Assembly: GCF_023715725.1 (NCBI RefSeq)
Contig: NZ_JAMBOT010000013.1
Coordinates: 1 to 64,000 of the forward strand
Source: Paenibacillus pasadenensis
GTDB lineage: Bacteria; Bacillota; Bacilli; Paenibacillales; Paenibacillaceae
Direction: 5' to 3'
Length of the DNA: 64,000 nucleotides
Position 1 is the first letter of the stretch, and every line of letters begins with the position of its first letter. The position numbers and the translations under genes were made by a program. Positions 1-8,169 of the stretch are shown here, in pieces. The notes beneath the pieces are model-generated. The model was given only the letters and a program-made list of their open reading frames with translations. It searched no databases and was not told the origin of the DNA.

Positions 1-127
1 TTACAACCGAAAGCGAATCCACGGTTCACTGGGTTACGAATCGCCAGATCGGTTTGAAGCAGCTTACTACGAGCAGCAGAACCGATGAACTACGTTATGC
101 GGTGTCCACTTTCTTGACAGAGGTCCA
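1..127 (+). mobile_element. Right end of an IS3-family insertion sequence
   Basis: The window opens inside an IS3-family element. The last transposase codons (2-88) are followed by a terminal inverted repeat at 103-127 that begins TGTCCACTTTC and ends GGTCCA, the CA end being usual for this family. The left part of the element lies outside the window. The outer end abuts, with no spacer, the right half of a palindromic repeat (128-140), so the element sits inside a unit of the array that follows. Confidence 0.8.
2..88 (+). CDS. IS3-family transposase OrfB, C-terminal 28 residues (partial)
   Basis: Reading from base 2 gives 28 codons ending in TGA at 86-88. The peptide contains RKRIHGSLGYESPDRFE, which matches the conserved C-terminal end of the DDE integrase domain of IS3-family OrfB (a K-R-x-H-x-S-L-G-Y-x-S-P pattern). 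The rest of the gene is upstream of the window, so it cannot be said whether the transposase is intact. Confidence 0.85.
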   Translation, partial: YNRKRIHGSLGYESPDRFEAAYYEQQNR

Positions 128-253
128 TTTGACGCCCTTATCGCGGCCTCTTTCCTGCTTTTCTTGCTCCGTAAGGTCGTTTGACGCCCTTATCGCGGCC
201 TCTTTCCCGCTTTTCCCGCGTTCCTCGCTCCGTAAGGTCGTTTGACGCCCTTA
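128..253. repeat. Tandem palindromic array A (2.5 units)
   Basis: Two complete imperfect palindromes (172-192 and 233-253) have arms TAAGGTCG and CGCCCTTA around a TTTGA loop, with one T:C mismatch. The right half of a third (128-140) directly joins the IS end. Spacing is 52 bp between the first two and 61 bp to the last, the extra 9 bp lying in the linker. The design matches the array at 9.3 kb, which has the same loop but a perfectly paired stem. No gene is visible here. Confidence 0.75.
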
Positions 254-269
254 TCGCGGCGGAATTCAT

Positions 270-659
270 CTATTTTCCAAGCTCGGGAAACAATCTCTTC
301 AGACTGCCCGACAGCTCAGCCTGTATTTTTTTAGGAAGACCCGCCACTACGAGCAGGTAGCTCTCCCGCATCATTTCCAGCACCACCTCGTCCGGCACCG
401 TACCATCCAGCACAACTGTGTTCCAATGTTTTTTGTTCATGTGATAACCAGGCAGCACCGCACCGGGATAAGTCTCTCTTTGCAGCCACGCTTCATCCGG
501 GCTCGTTTTGAGATTGACGCTTTCCTTATCGCTGGTCCGGCCAAACAAAGCGAACATTTTTTCCTTCACAAACAACACCGGAACATCCGGGTAAAAGGGC
601 GTTTTGACGCTAGTCCCGGGATAACCGAGACCGGTTTTCAGCAGTTTTTCATGATTCAT
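270..659 (-). CDS. MmcQ/YjbR-family protein
   Basis: A cytoplasmic protein of about 129 residues. The pattern (GTSVKTPFYPDVPVLFVKEKMFALFG near the N-terminus, NLKTSPDEA in the middle, and a Y-H-M-N-K-K-H-W-N-T-V-V motif followed by VPDEVVLEMMRESYLLV) is that of the MmcQ/YjbR family. These proteins have a CyaY-like fold and are often described as DNA-binding, but with no firm biochemical role. The ATG at 659 is preceded by GGAGAAGGAG at good spacing, so it is preferred over an in-frame start 15 codons upstream. It stands alone. The family call is firm and the function is not known. Confidence 0.85.
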   Translation of the reverse strand: MNHEKLLKTGLGYPGTSVKTPFYPDVPVLFVKEKMFALFGRTSDKESVNLKTSPDEAWLQRETYPGAVLPGYHMNKKHWNTVVLDGTVPDEVVLEMMRESYLLVVAGLPKKIQAELSGSLKRLFPELGK

Positions 660-877
660 GCAGCCGCTCCTTCTCCTTCGCCATCTTAACATTTCCTGTC
701 CCATATAGTTATCTCACTCAATGATTAACGGGGCAAGGGAACAGTCCTCATCCTGCAAAATGAACCACGTGATTGCTCGCTCCGAGTTTCCTTCCATGTT
801 TTCCTTGCAACATTCTCGTTTAAAAACCGTCTGAAGGGTACTTTGCACCGCCATGTTAGAAATCAGGAGGAATTTAT

Positions 878-1837
878 ATGAAAAAAGGATTGAAACATAC
901 CGCTGCCTCGCTGCTTGTTCTTTCGGTTGCTGCAGGCGGAGGAAGCTCCGTGTTTGCGTTAGAGGGACAGCCAGCACCGGCTCCCGGCCAGGCAGCAATC
1001 ACTGCAATCCCGGCACAGTCCGCCTCCCAAACTATATATCATGATTATATGAAGCTGCTCGCAGCGGGCAAGCTGGCGCAAGCAGTCGCTTTTCTGAACA
1101 ACCATATCGCCAAAGTGGACAGCTGGACCGGCTCTATGATGGCGCTGCGTCTCGAAAACGCCCAAAACACCGCAATTGGCCGGCTACAGACACGTTTTGA
1201 GAGCGTCAAGACGCAGAAGGAGCTCGACAATGCTTGGCGTAAAGGCGGCAGCGGAACGTATACCTCGCTGTTGAAATATACCAAGGATGCGACTACGCGC
1301 AAGCTGCTGACCGATTCCCGCGACCAAGGGTTTGCCGTGACAACGGCTGAAGGCATGTATTTCCCGGTCATTAACTATCCGCAGTACCAGAACTGGAAGG
1401 CAAACGTCGGAGCGGACATCAAGCTGTACATCGATATGATGGCTGCTCAAACCCGGAAGCCTGCGCTAAAAGACGCGGCGCTTGTCATCCCTTGGAGCGA
1501 GCTGCTGCAGCGCAATTTGGATCAAGAGAAATTTATCCGCAGCTATGGCAGCTCCAACCGCATCAATCAGGTGAAGCAGCAGTATGAGATGACCAAAATC
1601 GTCGTTTTTTATGGCAGCAACAATACGCCGCTGTTTGATTACGAGGCGAAAAAGATTAATCCCGAAGCGCTTGCCGCGTACAAAAAAGTGGTTGCCGCCG
1701 GGGATACGTCGAGCAGCCCGCTGCTGATGAAGGTTTCCAACTTCCTCAAGGTTGTGGACCGCAACGGCGGAAAGCTGACCGATGACATGAAAAAATGGCT
1801 GGCGAATCAAGCTCCGATGGGAAACGTTAGCGGCTAA
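878..1837 (+). CDS. Secreted protein of unknown function
   Basis: A 319-residue protein beginning with a clear Sec signal peptide: KKGLKH, then a hydrophobic run, with likely cleavage after VFA near residue 28. A short Pro/Ala-rich stretch follows, then a mostly helical, polar body with no membrane segment and no motif I recognise. AGGAGG lies 7 bases before the ATG at 878, so the start is secure. The gene is monocistronic and ends in a strong hairpin at 1855. It may be an exported or wall-associated protein specific to Paenibacillus-like bacteria. No function is assigned. Confidence 0.8.
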   Translation: MKKGLKHTAASLLVLSVAAGGGSSVFALEGQPAPAPGQAAITAIPAQSASQTIYHDYMKLLAAGKLAQAVAFLNNHIAKVDSWTGSMMALRLENAQNTAIGRLQTRFESVKTQKELDNAWRKGGSGTYTSLLKYTKDATTRKLLTDSRDQGFAVTTAEGMYFPVINYPQYQNWKANVGADIKLYIDMMAAQTRKPALKDAALVIPWSELLQRNLDQEKFIRSYGSSNRINQVKQQYEMTKIVVFYGSNNTPLFDYEAKKINPEALAAYKKVVAAGDTSSSPLLMKVSNFLKVVDRNGGKLTDDMKKWLANQAPMGNVSG

Positions 1838-1854
1838 GGCTGCTGAAATGAGCC

Positions 1855-1892
1855 AGCAAAAAGGAAGAGGCCAATGCCTCTTCCTTTTTGCT
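1855..1892 (+). terminator. Rho-independent terminator of the secreted-protein gene
   Basis: A 17-bp stem (arms AGCAAAAAGGAAGAGGC and its complement) closes on a CAAT loop. The descending arm contains the T-rich run. The A-rich ascending arm would give a T-run on the other strand too, so it may act in both directions. Confidence 0.8.
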
Positions 1893-1979
1893 TCCTATTT
1901 GGACATACACGCGCTGCTTGCGCCTTAGTCTAAACCGGCATAATTAACGCTCTGATCCAAGCTTGAAATGCCCGGCCGA

Positions 1980-4900
1980 TTAACCCTTAACGGTTACCGT
2001 CAGCGTATCGCTGGAAGTAACCCCCGCGGCATTAGACAGCTCAACACGGTACACATAGGTGCCCGCCGCGCGGCCTGTCACATCGGTGAAGGCCGATTGC
2101 GCACCCGGAGTGCTGGCGCTTAGCGGCTTCGTGTCGATCAACACGCCGTTTTCATACAGCCGGTATTCGGTTCCATTGGTGCCCCACCACAGATTGCTCG
2201 TAATCCGATAGCTGCCGTCGCCGTCCCAGTTGTTGTCGGATAGAACGGCTTTGCCAGGGTTCGCGTCTGTCACCTGAACAACAAGCGTGGCGCTTTTGGT
2301 TACACCATGCACATTAATAAGTTCGGCCGTATAGACATATTCCCCGTTCACCTTGCCGGAGAAATCCGTTTTCACTTTTTGAGCGGAAGGAGTTGCGTCA
2401 TTCAGCACGGAGGTGCGGATCAGGACGCCATTTTCATAGAGCCGGAAAATAGAGCCGTTATTGCCCCACCACATATTCATCGTGACGCTGTAGCGGCCGT
2501 CCTTCAAGCCGTTGGCATGGCCGCTGTTTTCGCTCAGCACCGGCACGCCTGGCGCTCCGGCTGCGCTTACGCTGCCTGCGGTTACGGCGAATGCCGTTGT
2601 TGATTCAGCGGCGTTGCCTGCGGCATCAGTTACAATGTAGCGGATATTGTGGCTGCCAATGCCGAGATCGGCCGCCAGCAGCTCTTGTCCGCTCGCAACC
2701 GGCTGGCCGTCCAGCAGCAGCTGCGAAGCCGCAACACCAGACCCGGCGTCATCCGCCGAAAGCTCGAATCGGAGCGTATCCGTAAAGGCCGCGTCCGATA
2801 TCGGAGCGCCGGATTGTGTCAGCGTAACAACCGGCACGGAGCGGTCAATGCGCAGGCTTCTCTCTTTCGCCGCTTCTTTATTTCCTGCAGCATCTACGGA
2901 GTAGTAGGAGATAACGGTTGATCCCTCGGTTGTTACGGTTACCTCGCGCGCATATACCTCGGGAGCTCCGCCGTTCAACGAATAATAAGTTGTTCCTTCT
3001 CCTGCACGGTCGTCCTCCGAAGTCAGCTTAAAGCTGACTTCGCCCGTATGCCATCCAGCTTCATTGGCCTCGGAAGAAAGCGCAATTGCCGTCTGCGGAG
3101 CCGTCCGGTCAGCCGGAGCCGCAATATCAAGCAGGCCGCGCGGCTTAAGCTGGTATACATCGCGATAGATGGAAGCCACACCCTGCAGCGCGACCCGGTC
3201 GCCGTCGGCATACGGGAAGCTGTCAATGCTAAGGCCCGTACGTACGTCGACACGCACTTTTGTCGTCACGCCGTACGCTGCTGCGTCGAACTCAAAGGAG
3301 CCTGTCGGAGTGGCGCTTTTCAAATTGGAAATGACCGCCTCGCCGATGCTGACGAGCATTCCCTGATTGCCCGCATTGACCGTATTCGCCTTCGCAGCTG
3401 CCGGAACCGGGCCGTTTCCGGTAACGCTCATTGCCGTAATATCGGTAAGCTCAAGCTCCGTATTGTAGAGAGTCAGCTTGCCCGTCAGCGTAACCCGGTC
3501 GCCCGCCTTCACACCAGTCATGTTTTGGAAAATATAAATGCCGCCAGTCTCATCCTGAACATAAAACGATTCGCCGCCGCCATATATGCCCGGCTCGTTG
3601 ACAGCGACGCCGGAAACGGTGACCGCCGTGCCGGGAGCCTGGGCTCTCGCTTGCGCAATGCTGAGGCTAGGCGCTGGAGTTGGTGTTGGCGTTGCCGTCG
3701 GTGTCGGTGTTGCCGAAGGAGTTGGCGTTGGAGCCGGTGTCGCCTCCGGCGGCAGCGTTTCCGCTGGCACGTCGCCAAGGGTAACAGCTGTTGTTTTCAA
3801 ATTCGAGCCAGATAGGCGCAGCCTCATATTGGCTGCTCCGGCGGAATCCGGCTTGATTCGGATGTTCAGCACCTTGGAAGCATACCCGGCGCTATCGGCC
3901 TGCAGGCTGAACGCCGAGCTGTAGCCGTATGCGGAAGGCCAGCTGCCGTCGGAATTTTGCACTTGAGCAACCTGCGAGCCGCCGGAGGCCAAGTAAATGC
4001 CAAAGCTGTAGCCCGAAACAGCTGCATTCGGCGTTAAGCCGCCCGCCGTTACGCGCACCTGAAACTCCGTCCCGTTGCCCGGGAGCACGGCCTGGCTTGT
4101 AAAGCCATAGTTTACCGTGCCCGGCGCCGGAGTCGGGGATGCGGACGGTGTCGGAGATGGACCTGCACCCGTGTAGCCGTATGAACCGGAACGGTATGTA
4201 TTGGGATCATACCACTTGTATCCGGCGTTCGGAGCGGACCACGGCTCAGCCTGCGGCTCCGTGGAGGAGGCCGGATCCTCAATGGCAAGCAGCGGCGTCG
4301 GCTGGTCGAGCTGGATTCCTTCCACCTGAGCGAAGCTCGTGTAGCCTTCGTCAACAGCCAGCCAGTCGATCAGATTAACGAGCAGCTCCGCGTCGTCCTG
4401 CTCCTTAAAGCCGTCGTAGGTTGTTTTGCGGCCGCCTGTGTCCTCGCGCAAATACTTCGGCGTTGCGTCTTCGACCGGCGAGGAATCGCCGATAAAGGCT
4501 GCTTTGCCGGCGCCTTTTTTGGAGATCGCCACATAAGGGCCTTCAGCAATTCCCCCGCCGTTATACACGCCCTGGTCGACGGAATTGCCCCATTTTTTAT
4601 TCGTTTGCGGCACATACACAAGCCCTTTGGCCCGAGTCGGATCCATAATAGCGAGTGTTGAGCCTGCGTGCATCGCCACGGAGCCTACCCCTTCGGTGAT
4701 GCCAAACGACTGTGAAGGTGCTACAACTACATTTGCATCCACATCGCCAAGCGCGTTGAAACGGAAACGAATGCCAAAGTTGTCCGCCAGCCAGTCGGAG
4801 CTAACGATGCCCTGCATCGCTGCGGAAGCGCTTTCTTCTGCGCTCATGCCTTTTGCGGGATTGTCCCAGGCTCCCCTCCTGTATCCGTTGTATACCTCGT

Positions 4901-5390
4901 TTCCGTCCCAACGGTTTTTGTTGCGGTCTGCGTTATAATGATCCCCGATGAAAAAAATGCTGCCGCCGTCCTCGACATATTGAGCCATCGCCGCCTGCTC
5001 GCTAGCCTTCAGCGGCACCTGCGCCTCTGCTGTTACAAAGACGTCGTACGGCTGCAAATCGGCCAGCGTAATCGGTCCCTGCTTGCGCAGCTCCTTGACG
5101 TAGTAGCCGTTGCCCGCAAGCGCGTTGCCGAAGTCCGAAAACGCTCCGTCAATGACCCAGTCAGCAGCGCCAGCGGTCTGGGAGTGCGCGTTGTCGAATA
5201 AAATCTTTTTGCCGGCGTTGCCGTTGACAACTTTGGCATTAATGAACGGCGCCGGGTCCGACGCCCCCTCAGCACCCGCCATATTCCAGCTTGCGCCCCA
5301 TGCCATTTGCACCGGCAGCGCTACAGCTGCAGCCAACGTTGCGCTTAGCAGCCTCTTGCTCCATGTACGGGAAAAGTTCTTCTCCCTCAT
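1980..5390 (-). CDS. Large modular secreted protein with OB-fold and ChiA-type modules
   Basis: A 1136-residue exported protein. It starts with a signal peptide (residues 1-32). A Rossmann-like region (about 50-345) contains LFDNAHSQTAGAADWVIDG and GGSIFFIGDHYNADRN; it resembles DUF4350/ThuA-like domains. Next come a Pro/Thr-rich linker, a beta-rich module (about 415-540), a second long PTP linker and an OB-fold segment with GESFYVQDETGGIYIFQ, like the nucleic-acid-binding OB folds of secreted nucleases. Ig-like repeats (about 715-940) follow, then two ChiA-type modules (about 950-1136) sharing WWG.NG..(F/Y)RLYENGVLI. GGAGGAGGATCCGG precedes the ATG. The architecture points to binding or processing of extracellular polymers. 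I see no proven catalytic centre, so no enzyme activity is claimed. Confidence 0.8.
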   Translation of the reverse strand: MREKNFSRTWSKRLLSATLAAAVALPVQMAWGASWNMAGAEGASDPAPFINAKVVNGNAGKKILFDNAHSQTAGAADWVIDGAFSDFGNALAGNGYYVKELRKQGPITLADLQPYDVFVTAEAQVPLKASEQAAMAQYVEDGGSIFFIGDHYNADRNKNRWDGNEVYNGYRRGAWDNPAKGMSAEESASAAMQGIVSSDWLADNFGIRFRFNALGDVDANVVVAPSQSFGITEGVGSVAMHAGSTLAIMDPTRAKGLVYVPQTNKKWGNSVDQGVYNGGGIAEGPYVAISKKGAGKAAFIGDSSPVEDATPKYLREDTGGRKTTYDGFKEQDDAELLVNLIDWLAVDEGYTSFAQVEGIQLDQPTPLLAIEDPASSTEPQAEPWSAPNAGYKWYDPNTYRSGSYGYTGAGPSPTPSASPTPAPGTVNYGFTSQAVLPGNGTEFQVRVTAGGLTPNAAVSGYSFGIYLASGGSQVAQVQNSDGSWPSAYGYSSAFSLQADSAGYASKVLNIRIKPDSAGAANMRLRLSGSNLKTTAVTLGDVPAETLPPEATPAPTPTPSATPTPTATPTPTPAPSLSIAQARAQAPGTAVTVSGVAVNEPGIYGGGESFYVQDETGGIYIFQNMTGVKAGDRVTLTGKLTLYNTELELTDITAMSVTGNGPVPAAAKANTVNAGNQGMLVSIGEAVISNLKSATPTGSFEFDAAAYGVTTKVRVDVRTGLSIDSFPYADGDRVALQGVASIYRDVYQLKPRGLLDIAAPADRTAPQTAIALSSEANEAGWHTGEVSFKLTSEDDRAGEGTTYYSLNGGAPEVYAREVTVTTEGSTVISYYSVDAAGNKEAAKERSLRIDRSVPVVTLTQSGAPISDAAFTDTLRFELSADDAGSGVAASQLLLDGQPVASGQELLAADLGIGSHNIRYIVTDAAGNAAESTTAFAVTAGSVSAAGAPGVPVLSENSGHANGLKDGRYSVTMNMWWGNNGSIFRLYENGVLIRTSVLNDATPSAQKVKTDFSGKVNGEYVYTAELINVHGVTKSATLVVQVTDANPGKAVLSDNNWDGDGSYRITSNLWWGTNGTEYRLYENGVLIDTKPLSASTPGAQSAFTDVTGRAAGTYVYRVELSNAAGVTSSDTLTVTVKG

Positions 5391-5487
5391 CCGGATCCTC
5401 CTCCGAAATCTCAGTTCCAGCCGTCCTTGAACGAACTGTGGAACCTATCGTAGCATGCACATCTTTTCCTGAGTGATGAAATTTTGT

Positions 5488-5521
5488 AAAAAAAGAAGAT
5501 CAGGAGAAAGGCCCTGATCTT
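5488..5521 (-). terminator. Terminator of cutC
   Basis: On the minus strand a 9-bp stem (AAGATCAGG / CCTGATCTT) is followed by C and a run of seven T (positions 5488-5494). It lies about 40 bases past the cutC stop codon and before the modular secreted-protein gene, separating the two transcripts. Confidence 0.85.
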
Positions 5522-5562
5522 AAAGATAGATAACACTTTTAAGGGTATAGGTCTAGATTCTC

Positions 5563-6258
5563 TTATTGATTTAATTTGTCCACTATGCCTCGCAGCTCTC
5601 TCACCTTTTCCGGCAGAACCGGCCGCAGAGCATGTCCATCCGTCCGCACAGCGGACCCGAAATGAACCTCTTCGACTCCCGTGCTGCGGATGAAATCCTC
5701 CAGACCGTCCGCTTTCAGCCCGCTGCCCGCCAAAATGCGGATGCCGCTGCCTGAAGCGGCGCGGACAAGACCGGCCAGATCAGGTACGGCCTGCAGCGCG
5801 GAGGGCTGCCCGCCGGAGGTGAGAATGCGGTTGATTTGCGGATAGCGGGTCAGCGTATCCAGCGCGGCAAATAGATCAGCCGCCTCGTCAAACGCCCGGT
5901 GAAACGTTACGTTTAAATGCTCCGCCTCGCCAAGCAGCAGCTCCAGCGCCGCCTCATCAACCAATCCTTCCGGCGTAAGCGCTCCCAGCACGATGCCTGC
6001 AGCCCGTGTCCGGCGTATGGCGCGGATATCGGCGCGCATCAGCTCAAGCTCGGCCCGATCGTACCGGAAGCTCAAGCTATGCGGCCTGACCATCACATGC
6101 ACAGGGATGGTTACGGCTTCCGTAACCGCCTCCGTCAGCCCGATGCTTGGCGTCAGTCCGCCTTCCAGCATGCCAGTCACAAGCTCAAGGCGGTCCGCTC
6201 CTCCCTGCTCGGCAGCAATAGCATCCTGGGGTCTTGTTGCGATAATTTCCAGCTTCAT
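5563..6258 (-). CDS. cutC: CutC-family protein
   Basis: A 231-residue TIM-barrel protein with the family signatures: an N-terminal E-x-I-A-T...A-x-x-G-G-A-D-R-L-E-L, PVHVMVRP near residue 55, VTFHRAFDEA in the middle and ILTSGGQPSAL after it. CutC was originally linked to copper tolerance in E. coli, but its biochemical role is uncertain. The length is normal, though somewhat shorter than the E. coli protein. GAAGGAG precedes the ATG. The gene is monocistronic with its own terminator. The family call is secure; a copper role is only by family name. Confidence 0.9.
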   Translation of the reverse strand: MKLEIIATRPQDAIAAEQGGADRLELVTGMLEGGLTPSIGLTEAVTEAVTIPVHVMVRPHSLSFRYDRAELELMRADIRAIRRTRAAGIVLGALTPEGLVDEAALELLLGEAEHLNVTFHRAFDEAADLFAALDTLTRYPQINRILTSGGQPSALQAVPDLAGLVRAASGSGIRILAGSGLKADGLEDFIRSTGVEEVHFGSAVRTDGHALRPVLPEKVRELRGIVDKLNQ

Positions 6259-6508
6259 GTCGTCTGCTCCTTCGAAATATTAAGTCGAGCCCTGCTATTG
6301 GCCCGGCTGCTTGTTCACCGACGATAAGCGCCGATCTCCTCCAGCCTTATCTGTCTATCATACCGATACCCTCAGACAGACATCAATCTATCGGCACAAA
6401 AAAAGGCTAATTAATTAAGCAATCGAGAAGAAATCTTTGCGGGGTTAAAATGCTACAATTATGCCAAGCCTGTTAGAAGCCCATATCACTTATAAGGAGA
6501 TGAACGGC

Positions 6509-6949
6509 TTGGCATACGCCCCTAAGATGACTTTTATCAATTTGCCTGTGCAAAATATGGACAGATCAAAGCAGTTTTTCCTTGCGCTCGGCATGGAGTT
6601 TAAAGAAGAGATGACGAATGATGAAGGCGCCTGCCTGATTGTGAACGAGAATACATTTATTATGCTGCTCATTCACCCGTTCTACGGGAAATTCGTCCGC
6701 AAAGAGATCGCTGACGGAACGTCCAGCGAGGTTATTCTGGCGCTGTCTACAGACAGCCGCGCTGAAGTGGACGAGATCGTTGGCAAAGCTCTGGAGGCCG
6801 GTGCAACGGAGCCGATTGAGGCGAGCGACCAAGGCTTCATGTACACCCGCTCCTTCGAGGATCTTGACGGGCATCTGTTTGAAATTATGTACTATGATGA
6901 AGCTGCAGCCGCTGAGTTCTACACTCAAGCTCAGGATCAGCAAGGTTAA
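6509..6949 (+). CDS. VOC (glyoxalase/bleomycin-resistance) fold protein
   Basis: A small protein of about 146 residues with one full VOC domain made of two beta-alpha-beta-beta-beta repeats: TFINLPVQNMDRSKQFF at the start, then LIVNENTFIMLL, and a second half ending SFEDLDGHLFEIMYYD. The closing D-x-x-G-H-x-F-E block carries the usual metal-ligand Glu of the superfamily. I place the start at the TTG at 6509: AGGAG lies 9 bases before it, and the product then begins (M)AYAPKMTFINLPV like relatives. An ATG at 6500 touches the ribosome site and is less likely. The substrate is unknown. Confidence 0.85.
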   Translation: MAYAPKMTFINLPVQNMDRSKQFFLALGMEFKEEMTNDEGACLIVNENTFIMLLIHPFYGKFVRKEIADGTSSEVILALSTDSRAEVDEIVGKALEAGATEPIEASDQGFMYTRSFEDLDGHLFEIMYYDEAAAAEFYTQAQDQQG

Positions 6950-6983
6950 ACCGGACGCTAGTTCAAGGCCCGCCACCGAAACC

Positions 6984-7029
6984 AAAAAAGCTTCCAAACC
7001 CGCACTGAGCGCGGTTTGGAAGCTTTTTT
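6984..7029. terminator. Bidirectional terminator between convergent genes
   Basis: A long near-perfect hairpin (arms starting AAAAAAGCTTCCAAACC and its complement) carries an A-run on one side and a T-run on the other. It lies between the VOC gene and the converging 99-residue gene and can serve both. Confidence 0.9.
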
Positions 7030-7039
7030 ATGTTCATCT

Positions 7040-7339
7040 CTATTGAACGCAAGCGTTTTCTTCTTCTATACGTTCCTTCAGCACCGGCCGATAGGCATCC
7101 AGCACAACCTGGGCATCCCCTTCTGCGCCAAGCTTCATCGCCTCATCCAGCGCCTGAGCCAGCTCCATCTGCAGCCGTGCCACCTTGCTGATCCGCTGAG
7201 CGTCCAGAAGCTTCAGAAGCTCGGGAAGAATTTGCTCCGCCGTAACCGGTACCGGCTCCCGCCCGGAGCTTTTCACCGAAAGCAGCGATCCGTCTGCACA
7301 CAATACCCCGCCGTCTAAAAGCTTATATTCTCTGATCAT
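7040..7339 (-). CDS. Small conserved-looking protein of unknown function
   Basis: A 99-residue cytoplasmic protein with a strong ribosome site (GAGGAGG, 6 bases before the ATG at 7339). The N-terminal third is beta-like (YKLLDGGVLCADGSLLSVKS). The rest is predicted to be amphipathic helix rich in Leu, Ala, Glu and Lys. There is no signal peptide, membrane segment or recognised motif. It ends in the shared terminator at 6984. I do not recognise the family. Confidence 0.7.
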   Translation of the reverse strand: MIREYKLLDGGVLCADGSLLSVKSSGREPVPVTAEQILPELLKLLDAQRISKVARLQMELAQALDEAMKLGAEGDAQVVLDAYRPVLKERIEEENACVQ

Positions 7340-7512
7340 CCCATTCCTCCTCTGTACGAAGACAGTATATCTTCTTTTTACCCATAAACAGTCTCAATTA
7401 GCAGCACAATCTAAATAAAATGCCGTGCAGTCAGCCTAACCTGCGTTAGGAATGTGCTGAATCTTAAATTTTGCCTCCCATAAAATTCGACTTCAAAGGC
7501 GAACGCAAAAAT

Positions 7513-7567
7513 TTGACAAGTAAACTTGGCAAGGTTATAGTAGTGGTACGCCAAGTAAACTTGGCAA
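7513..7567 (+). promoter_or_regulatory. Sigma-A promoter with two dyad operators
   Basis: TTGACA (7513-7518) and TATAGT (7536-7541) are separated by 17 bp, a near-consensus vegetative promoter. The 16-mer CAAGTAAACTTGGCAA occurs twice, at 7517-7532 across the spacer and at 7552-7567 over the start region, 35 bp apart. The second copy lies in a full dyad GCCAAG-TAAA-CTTGGC. This is the layout of an autoregulated repressor. The obvious candidate to bind it is the Cro-like protein encoded at 7931. Confidence 0.8.
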
Positions 7568-7587
7568 ATCTTACGGGAGGGATTCTT

Positions 7588-7911
7588 ATTAACAAAGACG
7601 ATATTTTGTCGAAAAGCAGAAAAGAAAACAAAGATAAGGATTTATACAAAATTGAGGTCCAGACAAAAGCGGGAAATATCGGCTCCATTACGGCGATATT
7701 CTTGGCTACCCTCTTTTTTGTCATCCAAAGCCTGACCGGACAAGGGTTTGACTTTGGCTTATATGCCATTATCTTTTCGGTTTCTGCCGCAGGCTACATC
7801 TTCAAAGCAGTCCGCATGAAACAAAGATTAGATATTGTGCTTGCCCTTATTTTTACGCTAACGACGCTGACTTTGTCGGTCGTCCATATTTTAAACTTAC
7901 TGAACAATTAA
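7588..7911 (+). CDS. DUF6442-like small membrane protein
   Basis: About 107 residues. A charged N-terminus (NKDDILSKSRKENKDKDLY) is followed by three hydrophobic segments: SITAIFLATLFFVIQSL, FGLYAIIFSVSAAGYIF and IVLALIFTLTTLTLSVVHIL. This is the pattern of DUF6442 proteins. The frame is open from a TTG at 7471, but that lies upstream of the promoter at 7513-7541. The translation start must therefore be downstream, and the best candidate is ATT at 7588, six bases after GGAGGG. An ATT start is rare and needs proof. It forms an operon with the regulator gene that follows 19 bases later. The protein is commonly paired with small XRE regulators; its role is unknown. Confidence 0.7.
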   Translation: MNKDDILSKSRKENKDKDLYKIEVQTKAGNIGSITAIFLATLFFVIQSLTGQGFDFGLYAIIFSVSAAGYIFKAVRMKQRLDIVLALIFTLTTLTLSVVHILNLLNN

Positions 7912-7930
7912 TAATTTATAGGGTGAGCAG

Positions 7931-8140
7931 ATGGAAGATGAATTGATTCTACGAAATAATTTGAAAGAAGCAAGAACTGCCCATAATTTATCGCAGTCAC
8001 AGCTTGCAAAATTAGTCGGAGTTTCTCGAAACACAATTAGTTCCATTGAAACAGGACAATTCAACCCAACAGCAAAGCTGGCCTTAATACTTTGTATTGC
8101 TTTAGACAAAAAATTTGAAGAACTTTTTTATTTTGACTAA
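7931..8140 (+). CDS. Small XRE/Cro-family transcriptional regulator
   Basis: A 69-residue stand-alone helix-turn-helix protein. Residues 8-62 form the HTH_3 fold, with LSQSQLAKLVGVSRNTISSIETGQFNPTAKLA spanning the turn and recognition helices and ALDKKFEELF at the end. It is the typical size of the YgzD/YvaO-like Cro regulators encoded after a small membrane protein. AGGGTGAG precedes the ATG. Being in the same transcript as the promoter with paired dyads, it is likely to repress its own operon; this is inference. Confidence 0.9.
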   Translation: MEDELILRNNLKEARTAHNLSQSQLAKLVGVSRNTISSIETGQFNPTAKLALILCIALDKKFEELFYFD

Positions 8141-8169
8141 TCTTTAGCGGTACCATATGGAGGGTAAAA

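Noticed and set aside
3048..3815. 255-codon open frame opposite the modular secreted protein
   Set aside because: Shadow of a well-supported gene; the product is Arg/Cys-rich without domains or a ribosome site.
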